From the NCBI GenBank assembly GCA_963819635.1, contig CAWFWX010000012.1, positions 124,001 through 188,000 on the forward strand: a stretch of 64,000 nt of DNA, written 5' to 3'. Made by a program: the position numbers and the translations under genes. This DNA is from JACVRW01 sp963819635 (GTDB taxonomy: Bacteria; Actinomycetota; Thermoleophilia; Solirubrobacterales; Thermoleophilaceae). Positions 1 through 7,089 of this stretch are shown here, piece by piece (within the stretch, counting starts at the first letter, position 1; each line of letters begins with the position of its first letter). The notes below the pieces were generated by a model that did not search any database, was not told the origin of the DNA, and saw only the letters and a program-made list of their open reading frames with translations.

Positions 1-1
1 G

Positions 2-1318
2 GCCGCGGGAACGGTCCAGGTAGCAACCTCGGTCGTCGTGTTCGAAGCGGGCGCCGGCGTGGCGAACGACCTGGCCGTGACGGCGACGCCCGACAGCGTC
101 ACGTACACGGACAGCGCGGACATCATCAACGAGGCGGACGCCGCCTGCGAGGGGAACGGGACGAACACGGTGACCTGCAGCTTGCCTGGGTTGACACTGG
201 CCGGCGCGGAGCTGCTCGACATGAACGACCGCCTGCGGGCGGCCGGCCCAGTTGCGGTGGCTGTCCGGGGCGGCGCCGGGGACGACGAGCTCACGGTTCT
301 CGTGGCGCCGGACTTCTTTGCCTCGTCCGTGGAGGGCGGTGACGGCAACGACCGAATCACCGGCGGCGAGGGAGGCGAGTCTGTGGAGGGGAACGCGGGG
401 ATCGACGCGATCGCGACCGGCGGCGGCAACGACTCCGTGAACGCGGGACCCGGCGATGGGGACACCGTCGACCTGGGGCCGGGCAACGACTCCGCCTCCG
501 TACGCGTCGATGATGGGGCGGGCGACACGGTGGCCGGCGGCCCGGGCCTCGATCGGCTCATCAGCAGCACGCTGAGCGGCGCACCTCCGGTCGACCTCGT
601 GCTCGACCTGGCAGCCGGGACCATTGGGGGGACGAACACGGCGTCGGCTGCGGTAACGGGCTTCGAGGACGCCGACCTGTTCGGCCACGCCACCACGAAC
701 GTGAGGGGAACCTCCGGGTCCAATTCGATCTCGACCTTCGACGGCTCCGACACCGTCGATCCGGGCGCGGGGTCGGACTTCCTCACCTTGGGGGCGGGCG
801 CGGACCGCGCGCTGGTGCGCGACGGCTTCGCGGACTTCGTGAACTGTGGCGAGGGCGACGACAGCGCTGAGGTCGACCAGCTCGACACCGTCTCCGGCTG
901 TGAGTCAGTGGTTGTGGCGCAGGTGCGTCCGGCCGCCGCGGAGCTCGGGTCCCCCGGATGCGCGATCGCGTCGGTCCGCGCGCGAATCGCGCGGAAGGCG
1001 CTGCTGCGACGGGGACTGCGCGGCGCCGTCGAGTGCGCCCGGCCGGCCTCGCTGCAGGTGCGCCTGTTGGCCGGAGCGGCCAGGCGCGGAGGCGGGATCG
1101 GGGTGGCGCGGGCAGGCGACGTGGTGCTCGCAGAGCGCTCGCTGCCGCTCGCCGGAGGCCGGCGTACGCTGCTTCTGCGTGTGATCAAGCGGCTGCGAGC
1201 GTCGGTCCCGCGCACTGCCCGGCTCCGCCTTCAGGTGGTCGCGCGGGATGAGTTCGGCAACACGCAGGTCGTGACCAGGCGGCTGCGCGTGACCTCGCCG
1301 CGCCCTAGAGCTCGCTGA
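2..1318 (+). CDS. RTX-like repeat surface protein, 5' end outside window
   Basis: The frame is open back to base 2, so the true start and any signal peptide lie upstream; GTG 38 is only an internal possibility. The visible part is rich in Gly/Asp/Asn with repeats such as GGDGNDRITGG, GGGNDSVNAG and LGPGNDSASV, spaced like hemolysin-type calcium-binding (RTX) modules but degenerate. The last ~130 residues are different: an Arg/Ala/Leu-rich region beginning near a GCAIASVRARIARKA stretch that looks like a C-terminal beta-rich cell-surface module. Family knowledge suggests a secreted, calcium-stabilised surface protein; no enzymatic motif is visible. It converges on ccdA, overlapping its 3' end by 14 bases. 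Family assignment is moderate; a secreted location is inferred from composition. Confidence 0.72.
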   Translation, partial: AAGTVQVATSVVVFEAGAGVANDLAVTATPDSVTYTDSADIINEADAACEGNGTNTVTCSLPGLTLAGAELLDMNDRLRAAGPVAVAVRGGAGDDELTVLVAPDFFASSVEGGDGNDRITGGEGGESVEGNAGIDAIATGGGNDSVNAGPGDGDTVDLGPGNDSASVRVDDGAGDTVAGGPGLDRLISSTLSGAPPVDLVLDLAAGTIGGTNTASAAVTGFEDADLFGHATTNVRGTSGSNSISTFDGSDTVDPGAGSDFLTLGAGADRALVRDGFADFVNCGEGDDSAEVDQLDTVSGCESVVVAQVRPAAAELGSPGCAIASVRARIARKALLRRGLRGAVECARPASLQVRLLAGAARRGGGIGVARAGDVVLAERSLPLAGGRRTLLLRVIKRLRASVPRTARLRLQVVARDEFGNTQVVTRRLRVTSPRPRAR

Positions 1319-2054
1319 AGAAGTTCAGGTTCAGGTCGTCCATCACCCTGAGCGCCTCCGCGTTCAGCTGCGTGAGCTCGTTGGTGAACAGCAGCACGCC
1401 CATCACGACGAGGATCACTCCGGACACGACCGTGATCGCGGTGTAGTGGTTGCGGAAGAACCGGAAGACACCCGAGAAGGTGGAGAAGGCGAGCGCGCTC
1501 AGGATGAACGGCACGGCGAGGCCGAGCGCGTAGAACGCGAGCAGCACGCCGCCCTTGCCGACCGTCGATTCCTGCGAGGCCGCGGTGAGGATCGCGCCGA
1601 GGGTCGGGCCGGTGCACGGCAGCCACGCGACCGCGAACGCCAGCCCGGCGATGATCGGCCCGCCGGTGTGCGCGCGCCGCATCAGCTCCTCAGGGCGCCA
1701 CTCGCGGTTCAGCTTGGGCACGAACAGGGTCGCGATGAAGAGGAGGCCGAGCAGGGCGATTACGACGCCCGAGATCTGGCGCAGGACGGCTCGGTTGTCC
1801 TGGAGCGTCTGGCCGAGGCCGGTGGCGGTCATCCCGAGCGCCACGAACATCACCGTGAAGGCGAGGCAGAAGAGGAGCGCGGGGGCGAGCACCTGCCTGC
1901 GGCCCTTGCCCTCCTGGATGTCCGCGAACGAGACCCCGGAGATGGTGGAGAGGTAGCCGGGAACGAGCGGGAGCACGCAGGGCGAGACGAACGAGATGAA
2001 GCCCACGGCGAAGGCGGCGAAGACCGTGGCGTCGACGCTGTCCTGGGCGATCAC
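1305..2054 (-). CDS. ccdA: CcdA-type thiol-disulfide transporter for cytochrome c biogenesis
   Basis: A 249-aa membrane protein of the DsbD/CcdA family. It passes electrons from cytoplasmic thioredoxin across the membrane so that extracytoplasmic thiol-disulfide proteins can reduce apocytochrome c. The two conserved redox cysteines are visible in SPCVLPLVP (about residue 26) and WLPCTGPTLG (about residue 148), with six hydrophobic segments. Start chosen: GTG 2054, which overlaps the TGA of ccmH as GTGA. The frame stays open further upstream and would give an apparent CcmH-CcdA fusion, but that comes from a one-base shift inside ccmH. It is the last gene of the tlpA-ccmH-ccdA operon. Confidence in family and start is high. 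Confidence 0.93.
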   Translation of the reverse strand: MIAQDSVDATVFAAFAVGFISFVSPCVLPLVPGYLSTISGVSFADIQEGKGRRQVLAPALLFCLAFTVMFVALGMTATGLGQTLQDNRAVLRQISGVVIALLGLLFIATLFVPKLNREWRPEELMRRAHTGGPIIAGLAFAVAWLPCTGPTLGAILTAASQESTVGKGGVLLAFYALGLAVPFILSALAFSTFSGVFRFFRNHYTAITVVSGVILVVMGVLLFTNELTQLNAEALRVMDDLNLNFFSEL

Positions 2055-2517
2055 AGCTCGTACCGGTCCATGTCGTCGTCGAGGCGCGACCCGTCGGCGC
2101 CCGCCAGCGGCGGGACCGGCCGCTCCGTGCGCGGCGCGCCGCCAGCGCACGACCGCGAAGGCGATGCCGGCGGCCGCGAGCACGATGCCGAGCGCCGGGA
2201 TCGCGTACACGAGCACGTCGCCCAGGCTGTCGTCGCCCTGGTCGCCGGGCAGGGCGAGCACGCGCTCTCCGAACTCGGCGACGAGCGCCTGCTTGACCTC
2301 GTCCTTCGACTTGCAGTCGTCCACGAGCCGCTGGATGAAGGCCCGCTCGTGCTCGGCCTGGGGCGCCTCGCTCGCGAGGCCCAGCGGCGTGCCGCAGACC
2401 GGGCACATGACCTCGTCCTCGATGTCGCCGAGGCTCGTCCTGGGGCAGTCCTGCGCAGCGGCCACGGCCGGGAGCGCCGAGGAGCGCGACGAGCGTGAGC
2501 AGCGCGGCCCTCCTCAC
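2051..2517 (-). CDS. ccmH: CcmH-type cytochrome c maturation thioreductase, frame disrupted twice
   Basis: CcmH/NrfF-family protein that reduces the CXXCH site of apocytochromes. The core has the family motif as MCPVCGTPL, followed by the helical region with ERAFIQRLVDDCKSKDEV and a TM helix (GIVLAAAGIAFAVVRW). The gene is spread over three frames. GTG 2517 gives a signal-like start MRRAALLTLVALLGAP; the mature domain is in another frame from about 2465; the acidic C-terminus ending RLDDDMDRYEL with TGA 2053-2051 is in the third, reached after about 2135. Each change skips one base. GTGA overlaps with tlpA (2514-2517) and ccdA (2051-2054) are preserved, which supports read or assembly indels rather than decay. 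Functional status cannot be decided from sequence alone. Confidence 0.8.
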
Positions 2518-3071
2518 AGGAGCGGCTCCACCTTGGTCTGCATGAAGGTCTCGTCCACGGGCCCGCGCTGCACGGCGGCGATGCGGCCCTGGCGGTCGAT
2601 CACGAAGGTCTCCGGGTACTGCACGACGCCGAACTTCTCGAGGCCGTCGCCGTCCTTGTCCTTCAGCATCGGGTAGGTGAGCTTGTACTCGGCGATGAAC
2701 TTCTGCGCGTCGCCGGTCACGTCGAGCATGTCGACGCCGAGCACCGTCCCGCCGCGTTCGCGCAGCCGGACGTGCCAGCGCTCGAGCAGCGGCGACTCGT
2801 CCTTGCACGGCTTGCACCACGAGGCCCAGAAGTTGAGCACGACCACCCGGCCGCGGTAATCGGCGAGCGAACCGGTCCCCTCACGCCCCAGCCAGGGGAG
2901 CTCGAGCTCCGGCGCCGGCTCGCGATCGCCGCGCGCCAGGGCCTCGTCGACGGCCCGGTCGGGCTCGTTCTGAGCGAGCCCGTAGGCGAGCAGCGCGAAC
3001 AGCGCGATAAGGACGCCGACGATGGCGATCGGGACGGGGAAAGCGCTCTCCGCATGGCCGATCCGAACCAT
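2514..3071 (-). CDS. TlpA/ResA-like membrane-anchored thiol-disulfide oxidoreductase
   Basis: 185-aa protein with an N-terminal membrane anchor (IAIVGVLIALFALLAYGLA, about residues 14-32) and an extracytoplasmic thioredoxin fold. The redox motif is FWASWCKPCKDESP, the classic WCxPC of TlpA/ResA/CcmG proteins, followed by the cis-Pro region YPETFVIDRQGRI. It reduces apocytochrome c or CcmH using electrons delivered by CcdA. Start ATG 3071 lies 24 bases from the tRNA-Gly gene, which is on the opposite strand; the open frame continues antisense through the tRNA into the integrase and is not meaningful. It is the first gene of the operon and its stop overlaps the ccmH start as GTGA. Confidence 0.92.
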   Translation of the reverse strand: MVRIGHAESAFPVPIAIVGVLIALFALLAYGLAQNEPDRAVDEALARGDREPAPELELPWLGREGTGSLADYRGRVVVLNFWASWCKPCKDESPLLERWHVRLRERGGTVLGVDMLDVTGDAQKFIAEYKLTYPMLKDKDGDGLEKFGVVQYPETFVIDRQGRIAAVQRGPVDETFMQTKVEPLL

Positions 3072-3095
3072 AGATGGGGCTAGACTCGGCCCCGC

Positions 3096-3168
3096 GCGGA
3101 CGTAGCTCAGTTGGTAGAGCGTCGGCTTCCCAAGCCGAAGGTCGCGGGTTCGAGGCCCGTCGTCCGCT
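3096..3168 (+). tRNA. tRNA-Gly (anticodon CCC)
   Basis: A complete cloverleaf reads out by eye: acceptor GCGGACG pairing with CGTCCGC, D arm GCTC-AGTTGGTA-GAGC, anticodon arm TCGGC-TTCCCAA-GCCGA with anticodon CCC, variable loop AGGTC, T arm GCGGG-TTCGAGG-CCCGT, discriminator T. CCA is not encoded. The gene remains intact because the 47-bp att core (3123-3169) at this junction regenerates its 3' part. It is the insertion site of the adjacent islet. Confidence 0.95.
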
Positions 3169-3169
3169 T
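3123..3169 (+). repeat. attL: 47-bp direct repeat within tRNA-Gly
   Basis: Begins CGGCTTCCCAAGCCG and ends CGTCCGCTT, covering the anticodon arm to one base beyond the tRNA 3' end. An identical copy lies at 5141-5187 in the same orientation. This copy belongs to the intact tRNA gene and is therefore the junction that restores tRNA function. Confidence 0.9.
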
Positions 3170-3211
3170 CGCTCCACGAGTGGGATTGCGCTCCATGCCC
3201 GCCGCTCCGCC

Positions 3212-4202
3212 CTAGTCGCCCTGGCCCGGTAGTGGCCCAGACGCCTCCGCGGCCCGTTCCCTGGCCCGCTCCTGCTCGGCCTCGAACGCGTCCAGGCGGC
3301 TCGCGATCCCGGCACCGGCGCCGTCGAGCAGCGTGCCGTAGTGGCGCTCGATCATCGCGCACCGACGTGCCCATCATGCGCGCCAGCTCGAACACGCTCA
3401 CGCCCGCCGCGAGCGCGTCCGAGGCGAACGTCGAGCGCAGGTCGTAGATGCGCGCGGGCTTGGCGATGCCGGACGCCTCGACCGCCGGTGCCCACTCGCG
3501 GCGGCGGAAGTTGTCGAGGTTGAGCAGGCCGCCCGCGGGCGCCGGGAACAGCAGCGGCGTGTCGAGCCGCGGCGGGAGCTCCGTCGAGCGCGGCCAGCGC
3601 CCGGCCCGAGAGCGGCACCTGACGGCGGCTGCCGCGTCGTCTTGCCCAGCTCCACGACCTCGCCGCTGCTGAGACGTGCGCGCGCACGTTGAGCGACGCC
3701 CGCCTGGCGGTCCACGTCGCGGCGCTCGAGCGCGCTCCCACTCCTCGGGCCGCAGCCCGGTCGCGGCGACGAAGGCGGGCAGCGGCCGGTAGCGGGCCGA
3801 CAGCTCGGCCGCCAGCGCGTCCAGCTCGGCGAACGTGAAGGCGCGCACCGCCCGCGGCGCCGGCTGGCGGTTGCGGCCAGCGAGCACGGCCGGGTTCTGG
3901 CTCATGTAGCCCCAGCGGACGGCGGCACCGAGCGACTGCCGGAGCGCCTGCACGATCCCGTAGCGGGAGCGCTCGGGCAGCCTGGCCTGCCAGGCCGCGA
4001 CCTCGCCGCTCATCCGCTCCAGGTCGCGCAGCGGCACGTCCCCGAAGGCGCGCGCGCGTAGCGCAGCCGCACGCGCAGCGTCCAGATCGTCCGCTCGCGC
4101 ACGCTGGCGGCGTGGCGCTCCAGGTAGAGCGCGCACGAACTCGGCCAGAGCGTCAGCTCGGGCACGGGCGACGGGCTCGCCGCGCAGCTCGGGCTCGATC
4201 AC
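3212..4202 (-). pseudogene. Tyrosine-family site-specific integrase, frame disrupted
   Basis: Phage-type integrase, recognisable across several frames. The core-binding domain (PLRDLERMSGEVAAWQARLP, then a segment ending WGYMSQNPAV) leads into the catalytic domain with ATGLRPEEW (first Arg), IYDLRSTFASDAL (second Arg) and MIERHYG (nucleophile Tyr). Stop is TAG 3214-3212. Frame changes occur near 4140-4060, 3735, 3650-3590 and 3352; at the last, one extra G separates GTSVR from MIERHYG. Start GTG 4202 is a guess, because the frame is open to 4277 where the next gene diverges. No arm-binding N-terminal domain is obvious. It catalyses, or once catalysed, recombination between the tRNA attB and the element. 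Because the catalytic residues survive, sequencing error is as likely as inactivation. Confidence 0.82.
3222..3245 (+). repeat. 24-bp islet repeat, left copy
   Basis: Identical to 5007-5030 and in the same orientation. It consists of two TGGCCC cores exactly 11 bp apart (TGGCCCGGTAG then TGGCCCAGACG), one helical turn. It lies 52 bp inside attL and within the last codons of the integrase gene. The geometry suggests a protein-binding site, perhaps an integrase arm site; that function is inferred. Confidence 0.6.
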
Positions 4203-4254
4203 GTCGCGGTAGTCGCTAGACGCGGCCCTGCCAGCCGCAGATACTGGGCGGGCG

Positions 4255-4662
4255 ATGTCGCAGGAGAACGTGGACACCGTGGCAAGGCTTTACAACGAGT
4301 GCTGGGCGCCGGGCAAGCTGGAACTGGTGCCGGAGATCCTCCACCCGGACATCGTCTGGACGGCGATCGAGTCCGCTCCGGACTCTGGCACGCGACGCGG
4401 TCACGTCGAATGCCGTGGGCACATGAACGACTGGCTGGAGGGCTTCGAGCTTAAGCTGATGCCGATACAGGAAGCGCGATCCGCTCCGGACGGTCGGCTC
4501 GTCTGTGACCTCCATTTAATAGGCACCGAAAGGCGGACGGGGTTGACGACCGATATTGAGTTCAGCGCTGCCTTCCGGTTCGCACCCGATGGGCGACTGA
4601 TAGAGATCCACGAGTACGCCACGCGCGGGGAGGCCCTCGAAGCCGCCGGGCTGCGGGAGTAG
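4255..4662 (+). CDS. NTF2/SnoaL-like fold protein carried by the islet
   Basis: 135 aa beginning MSQENVDTVARLYNECW, a start typical of small NTF2/SnoaL-like proteins in this lineage, followed by PEILHPDIVW and, near the end, FRFAPDGRLIEIHEYATRGEALEAAGL. The fold is an alpha+beta barrel with a cavity; members act as small-molecule enzymes, binding proteins or have unknown roles, and no substrate can be assigned. It is divergent from the integrase, with start ATG 4255 directly against the presumed integrase start, and converges on the HNH gene with 7 bases between stops. Its base composition is lower in GC than neighbouring chromosomal genes, which fits cargo acquired with the element. Confidence 0.85.
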   Translation: MSQENVDTVARLYNECWAPGKLELVPEILHPDIVWTAIESAPDSGTRRGHVECRGHMNDWLEGFELKLMPIQEARSAPDGRLVCDLHLIGTERRTGLTTDIEFSAAFRFAPDGRLIEIHEYATRGEALEAAGLRE

Positions 4663-4669
4663 GCGGCAG

Positions 4670-5002
4670 CTAGCTGATGCCCGGCCGCGCCCGCCGGGCT
4701 GCGGCGTCGATGCGCCGGTGGCACTTGCGGCAGAGCGGCACGCCCGACTCGCTCTCCTCGAAGCTGGCCCGCTGGCCGGGCGTCATGTCGAGCGCCAGGT
4801 CATGCGCCGCCTCGACGTTCTCCGTCGATCCGCAGACCACGCAGGCGAGCCCGTAGCGCGCGAGCGTCTTCTTCCGGAACGTCTGCTGCTTGCCGCCCGA
4901 GCGCTGCTTGTGGCGGCTGTAGGGCGGCTGGCAGTCAACGCAGTAGCCCTCAGCGCGGCGGGTCAGCGAGCCGCACTTCAGACACGGCCTCAGCGCGGGC
5001 AT
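4670..5002 (-). CDS. HNH endonuclease with N-terminal zinc ribbon
   Basis: 110 aa from ATG 5002. The N-terminus has a Cys4 ribbon (CLKCGSL then CVDCQPP), followed by a basic stretch (SRHKQRSGGKQQTFRKKTL). The HNH core follows as CVVCGSTENVEAAHDLA and VPLCRKCHRRID, giving paired CxxC metal ligands, the catalytic His in the AAHD segment and the terminal CRKCHRR. This is the McrA-like HNH type common next to phage integrases and terminases. It could nick or cut DNA during element mobilisation or host competition; target specificity is unknown. Its upstream side is the right-hand 24-bp repeat, 4 bases before the ATG, so that repeat may also lie in its promoter or leader. Confidence 0.85.
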   Translation of the reverse strand: MPALRPCLKCGSLTRRAEGYCVDCQPPYSRHKQRSGGKQQTFRKKTLARYGLACVVCGSTENVEAAHDLALDMTPGQRASFEESESGVPLCRKCHRRIDAAARRARPGIS

Positions 5003-5006
5003 CGCG

Positions 5007-5030
5007 TGGCCCGGTAGTGGCCCAGACGCC
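5007..5030 (+). repeat. 24-bp islet repeat, right copy
   Basis: Second perfect copy of the sequence at 3222-3245 with the same two TGGCCC cores at 11-bp spacing. It sits immediately upstream of the HNH start codon and 110 bp inside attR, so the distances to the two att cores are not symmetrical (52 versus 110 bp). It may be a binding site shared by both element ends, or a remnant of a second integrase 3' end. Confidence 0.6.
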
Positions 5031-5140
5031 CCTGGAGCACCTCCAGGCGGGCTGCGGGTCGGCCTCCGCCGAGCGCCCGCAATCCGTGTCCTGGAGCGGG
5101 ATTCGTCGCCCTTCGTCGTCGGGCGTCGTTTGCGTCGGCA

Positions 5141-5187
5141 CGGCTTCCCAAGCCGAAGGTCGCGGGTTCGAGGCCCGTCGTCCGCTT
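5141..5187 (+). repeat. attR: orphan 3' fragment of tRNA-Gly
   Basis: Exact 47-bp copy of 3123-3169. No acceptor 5' strand or D arm precedes it (upstream bases read GTTTGCGTCGGCA), so this is not a second tRNA gene but the displaced attachment core marking the far end of the islet. Confidence 0.9.
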
Positions 5188-5255
5188 TCACGGCCGCGCA
5201 GTGGCCGACGAAACGGCGGCGGGCAGGGCCGAAGCCTCACCCGCCGCCTCCATCG

Positions 5256-7034
5256 CTACGGAACTGCGGTGATGCGGTTCGTCGGCGCCGGCCCGATCGG
5301 CGCCCCCGTGAGCGTGGGCTCGAGGTAGCGGACCAGCGAGTCGACGTCGAAGTCGGCCAGCGAGGTCCGGTTCGTGCCCGCGCGCAGCGACTGGAACCCG
5401 TCCCCGCCGTCGGCGAGGAAGTTGTTCGTCGTCACCCGGTACGTGGCCGCCGTGTCGAGCGGCACGCCGCCTACCTGCACGTTCGACACGGGGTTCGGCG
5501 CGCCCGCGCAGGTCGTGTCCGAGATGGCCGTCGCGGTGGCCCGGCTGTACGTGTACGTCAGCGTGCTCGAGGGCAGCAGCACCACCTGCGCCTCGAGTGC
5601 GGGGCCGCACCACTGGTCCTTGAGCACGTCCAGGAGCTGGGCTCCCGTGAACGAGTTCGTCGTCACGATGTTGTTGAACGGCTGGACGCTGAAGGCCTCG
5701 CCGTAGGTGACGACCCCGTCGCCCTCGCCCTCCAGAGACGACGCGAAGGTCAGGTCGGCACGGACGCCGCCCGGGTTCATCAGGGCGATGTCAGCGTCAC
5801 CGCGGTCCGCGTCGTCGGTGTCCGCCAGCTGCGCGTCGGCGATCAGGTTGCCGAGCGGGTTCTCACCCGATGGGGCCGCCGTCCGGGTGATGTCGGACGA
5901 GATCTGGCCGACGGGCTGGTTCGCGATCGGGTCCGCCAGCGCCTTGAAGCCGTCGATCAGGTTCTGGATGTCCGGCGCCGCGGGCTGGGTGCGCGTGACG
6001 ATCGTGTTGTCGGCCGTCACGTCCTCGATGTCCTTCGTCCTGCGATCGAGCTTGAAGCCGATGTTGGTGACCAGTCGGCCGAACGAGCTCGCGCTCGTGA
6101 CCGGGCGGCCGTCGATCAGGCTGTTGTTGCCCTTAGTACAGATGTACGGCTGGTGGGTGTGACCTGTCACGAAGAGGTCGACGGCCTGGGTCGTGCGGTC
6201 GACGATGTCGGTGATCGCGCCGGCCACGTTGCACTGGTCGATGCCCGCGAACGGCGACGGCGTGCCGCCCTCGTGCAGCAGCACGACGATCGCGCGCACG
6301 CCGTGCTTCCTGCGCAGCTCGGCCGCGTACCTGTTCGCGGTGTCCGCCTCGTCGAGGAACTCCACGTCCTGGATCCCGGACGCGGAGACGATGTTCGGGG
6401 TCCCCTCGAGGGTCATCCCGATGAAGCCGACCTTGATGTGGCCGAACTTCCTGATCGCGTAGGGCGGGAAGATCGGCTTGCCCGTGTCCCTGTAGACCAC
6501 GTTCGCCGCCAGGAACCGGAAGTCGGCTCCGCCGAAGCGCCCCTGGGGGCAGCTGTTCTCAGGGCCGCAGCCGCCCCGCTGCATGCGCAGGAGCTCCACG
6601 ACGCCCTCGTCGAACTCGTGGTTGCCGACGGCGTTGAGGGCGAGGCCCATCTGGTTCATGGCCTCGATCGTCGGCTCGTCGTGGAACAGTGCCGACAGCA
6701 GCGGGCTGGCGCCGATCAGGTCGCCGGCCGAGACGGTCAGGGTGTTGCGGTTCTGCCGGCGCAGCGTGCGCAGCTGATTGGCGAGGTAGACGGCGCCGCC
6801 CGCATCGATCTGCGGGCCGCCCGCGACCTCCTGGATGCGGCCGCCGCTGCCGGTGGGCGGCTCGAGGTTGCCGTGGAAGTCGTTGATGCCAAGCAGCTGG
6901 ACGGAAACGTCCTTCGACTTCTTGTGTGACTTCTTCGATGGATGGGCCGCCTGTGCCGCCGGAACCGCGATGGCCAGCGCGGCGAGCATAAGCCCGAGGA
7001 TGCGCGCTCCCGTGCGCACATGCGAGATAAGCAT
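5256..7034 (-). CDS. Secreted 5'-nucleotidase / 2',3'-cyclic phosphodiesterase family metallophosphatase
   Basis: 592 aa. Signal peptide at residues 1-30 ends VPAAQAA and is followed by a Lys-rich linker. The metallophosphatase domain has the di-metal motifs NDFHGNLE (51-58), AGDLIGASP, GNHEFDEG and TGHTHQPY. The C-terminal nucleotide-binding domain has NPGGVRADL and NFLADGGDGF, which stack the base. Enzymes of this UshA/YfkN family hydrolyse extracellular nucleotides to nucleosides and phosphate for scavenging. The frame is intact and of usual family length. It lies downstream of, and on the same strand as, the GH3 gene with 55 bases between, so the two may be cotranscribed. Start ATG 7034 is well placed before the signal peptide. 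Confidence 0.94.
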   Translation of the reverse strand: MLISHVRTGARILGLMLAALAIAVPAAQAAHPSKKSHKKSKDVSVQLLGINDFHGNLEPPTGSGGRIQEVAGGPQIDAGGAVYLANQLRTLRRQNRNTLTVSAGDLIGASPLLSALFHDEPTIEAMNQMGLALNAVGNHEFDEGVVELLRMQRGGCGPENSCPQGRFGGADFRFLAANVVYRDTGKPIFPPYAIRKFGHIKVGFIGMTLEGTPNIVSASGIQDVEFLDEADTANRYAAELRRKHGVRAIVVLLHEGGTPSPFAGIDQCNVAGAITDIVDRTTQAVDLFVTGHTHQPYICTKGNNSLIDGRPVTSASSFGRLVTNIGFKLDRRTKDIEDVTADNTIVTRTQPAAPDIQNLIDGFKALADPIANQPVGQISSDITRTAAPSGENPLGNLIADAQLADTDDADRGDADIALMNPGGVRADLTFASSLEGEGDGVVTYGEAFSVQPFNNIVTTNSFTGAQLLDVLKDQWCGPALEAQVVLLPSSTLTYTYSRATATAISDTTCAGAPNPVSNVQVGGVPLDTAATYRVTTNNFLADGGDGFQSLRAGTNRTSLADFDVDSLVRYLEPTLTGAPIGPAPTNRITAVP

Positions 7035-7089
7035 TCGTTTTCCCCTGGTGGTCGTGACCGGACGCCCCCTTGGCGCCCACGCTCGCAGC

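Larger units (their letters stand above)
3123..5187. mobile_element. 2.06-kb integrative islet inserted in tRNA-Gly(CCC)
   Basis: The region between two perfect 47-bp direct repeats of the tRNA-Gly 3' part (3123-3169 and 5141-5187) carries three genes: a tyrosine integrase beside the intact tRNA, an NTF2/SnoaL-like gene, and an HNH endonuclease gene next to the far repeat. This is the standard signature of a site-specific integrative element using a tRNA gene as attB. A 24-bp repeat occurs near both ends, inside the flanks. There is no replication, relaxase or packaging gene, so it is either a minimal mobilisable islet or the collapsed remnant of a larger island. The NTF2-like cargo is visibly more AT-rich (for example around 4514-4560) than surrounding genes, consistent with transfer. 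Confidence 0.85.

Noticed and set aside
1305..2465. CcmH-CcdA fusion protein
   Set aside because: The natural end of CcmH (RLDDDMDRYEL, TGA) and the GTG of CcdA overlap as GTGA in another frame; the fusion results from one extra base.
2514..4277. Continuous 587-codon frame joining integrase and TlpA
   Set aside because: It runs antisense through the intact tRNA-Gly gene; the TlpA ATG 3071 and integrase stop 3212 separate two real genes.
4255..5002. Toxin-antitoxin pair in the islet
   Set aside because: The two genes are convergent, not an overlapping pair, and the NTF2-like protein has no antitoxin features.
5141..5187. Second tRNA-Gly gene
   Set aside because: Only the 3' part is present; there is no acceptor 5' strand or D arm.
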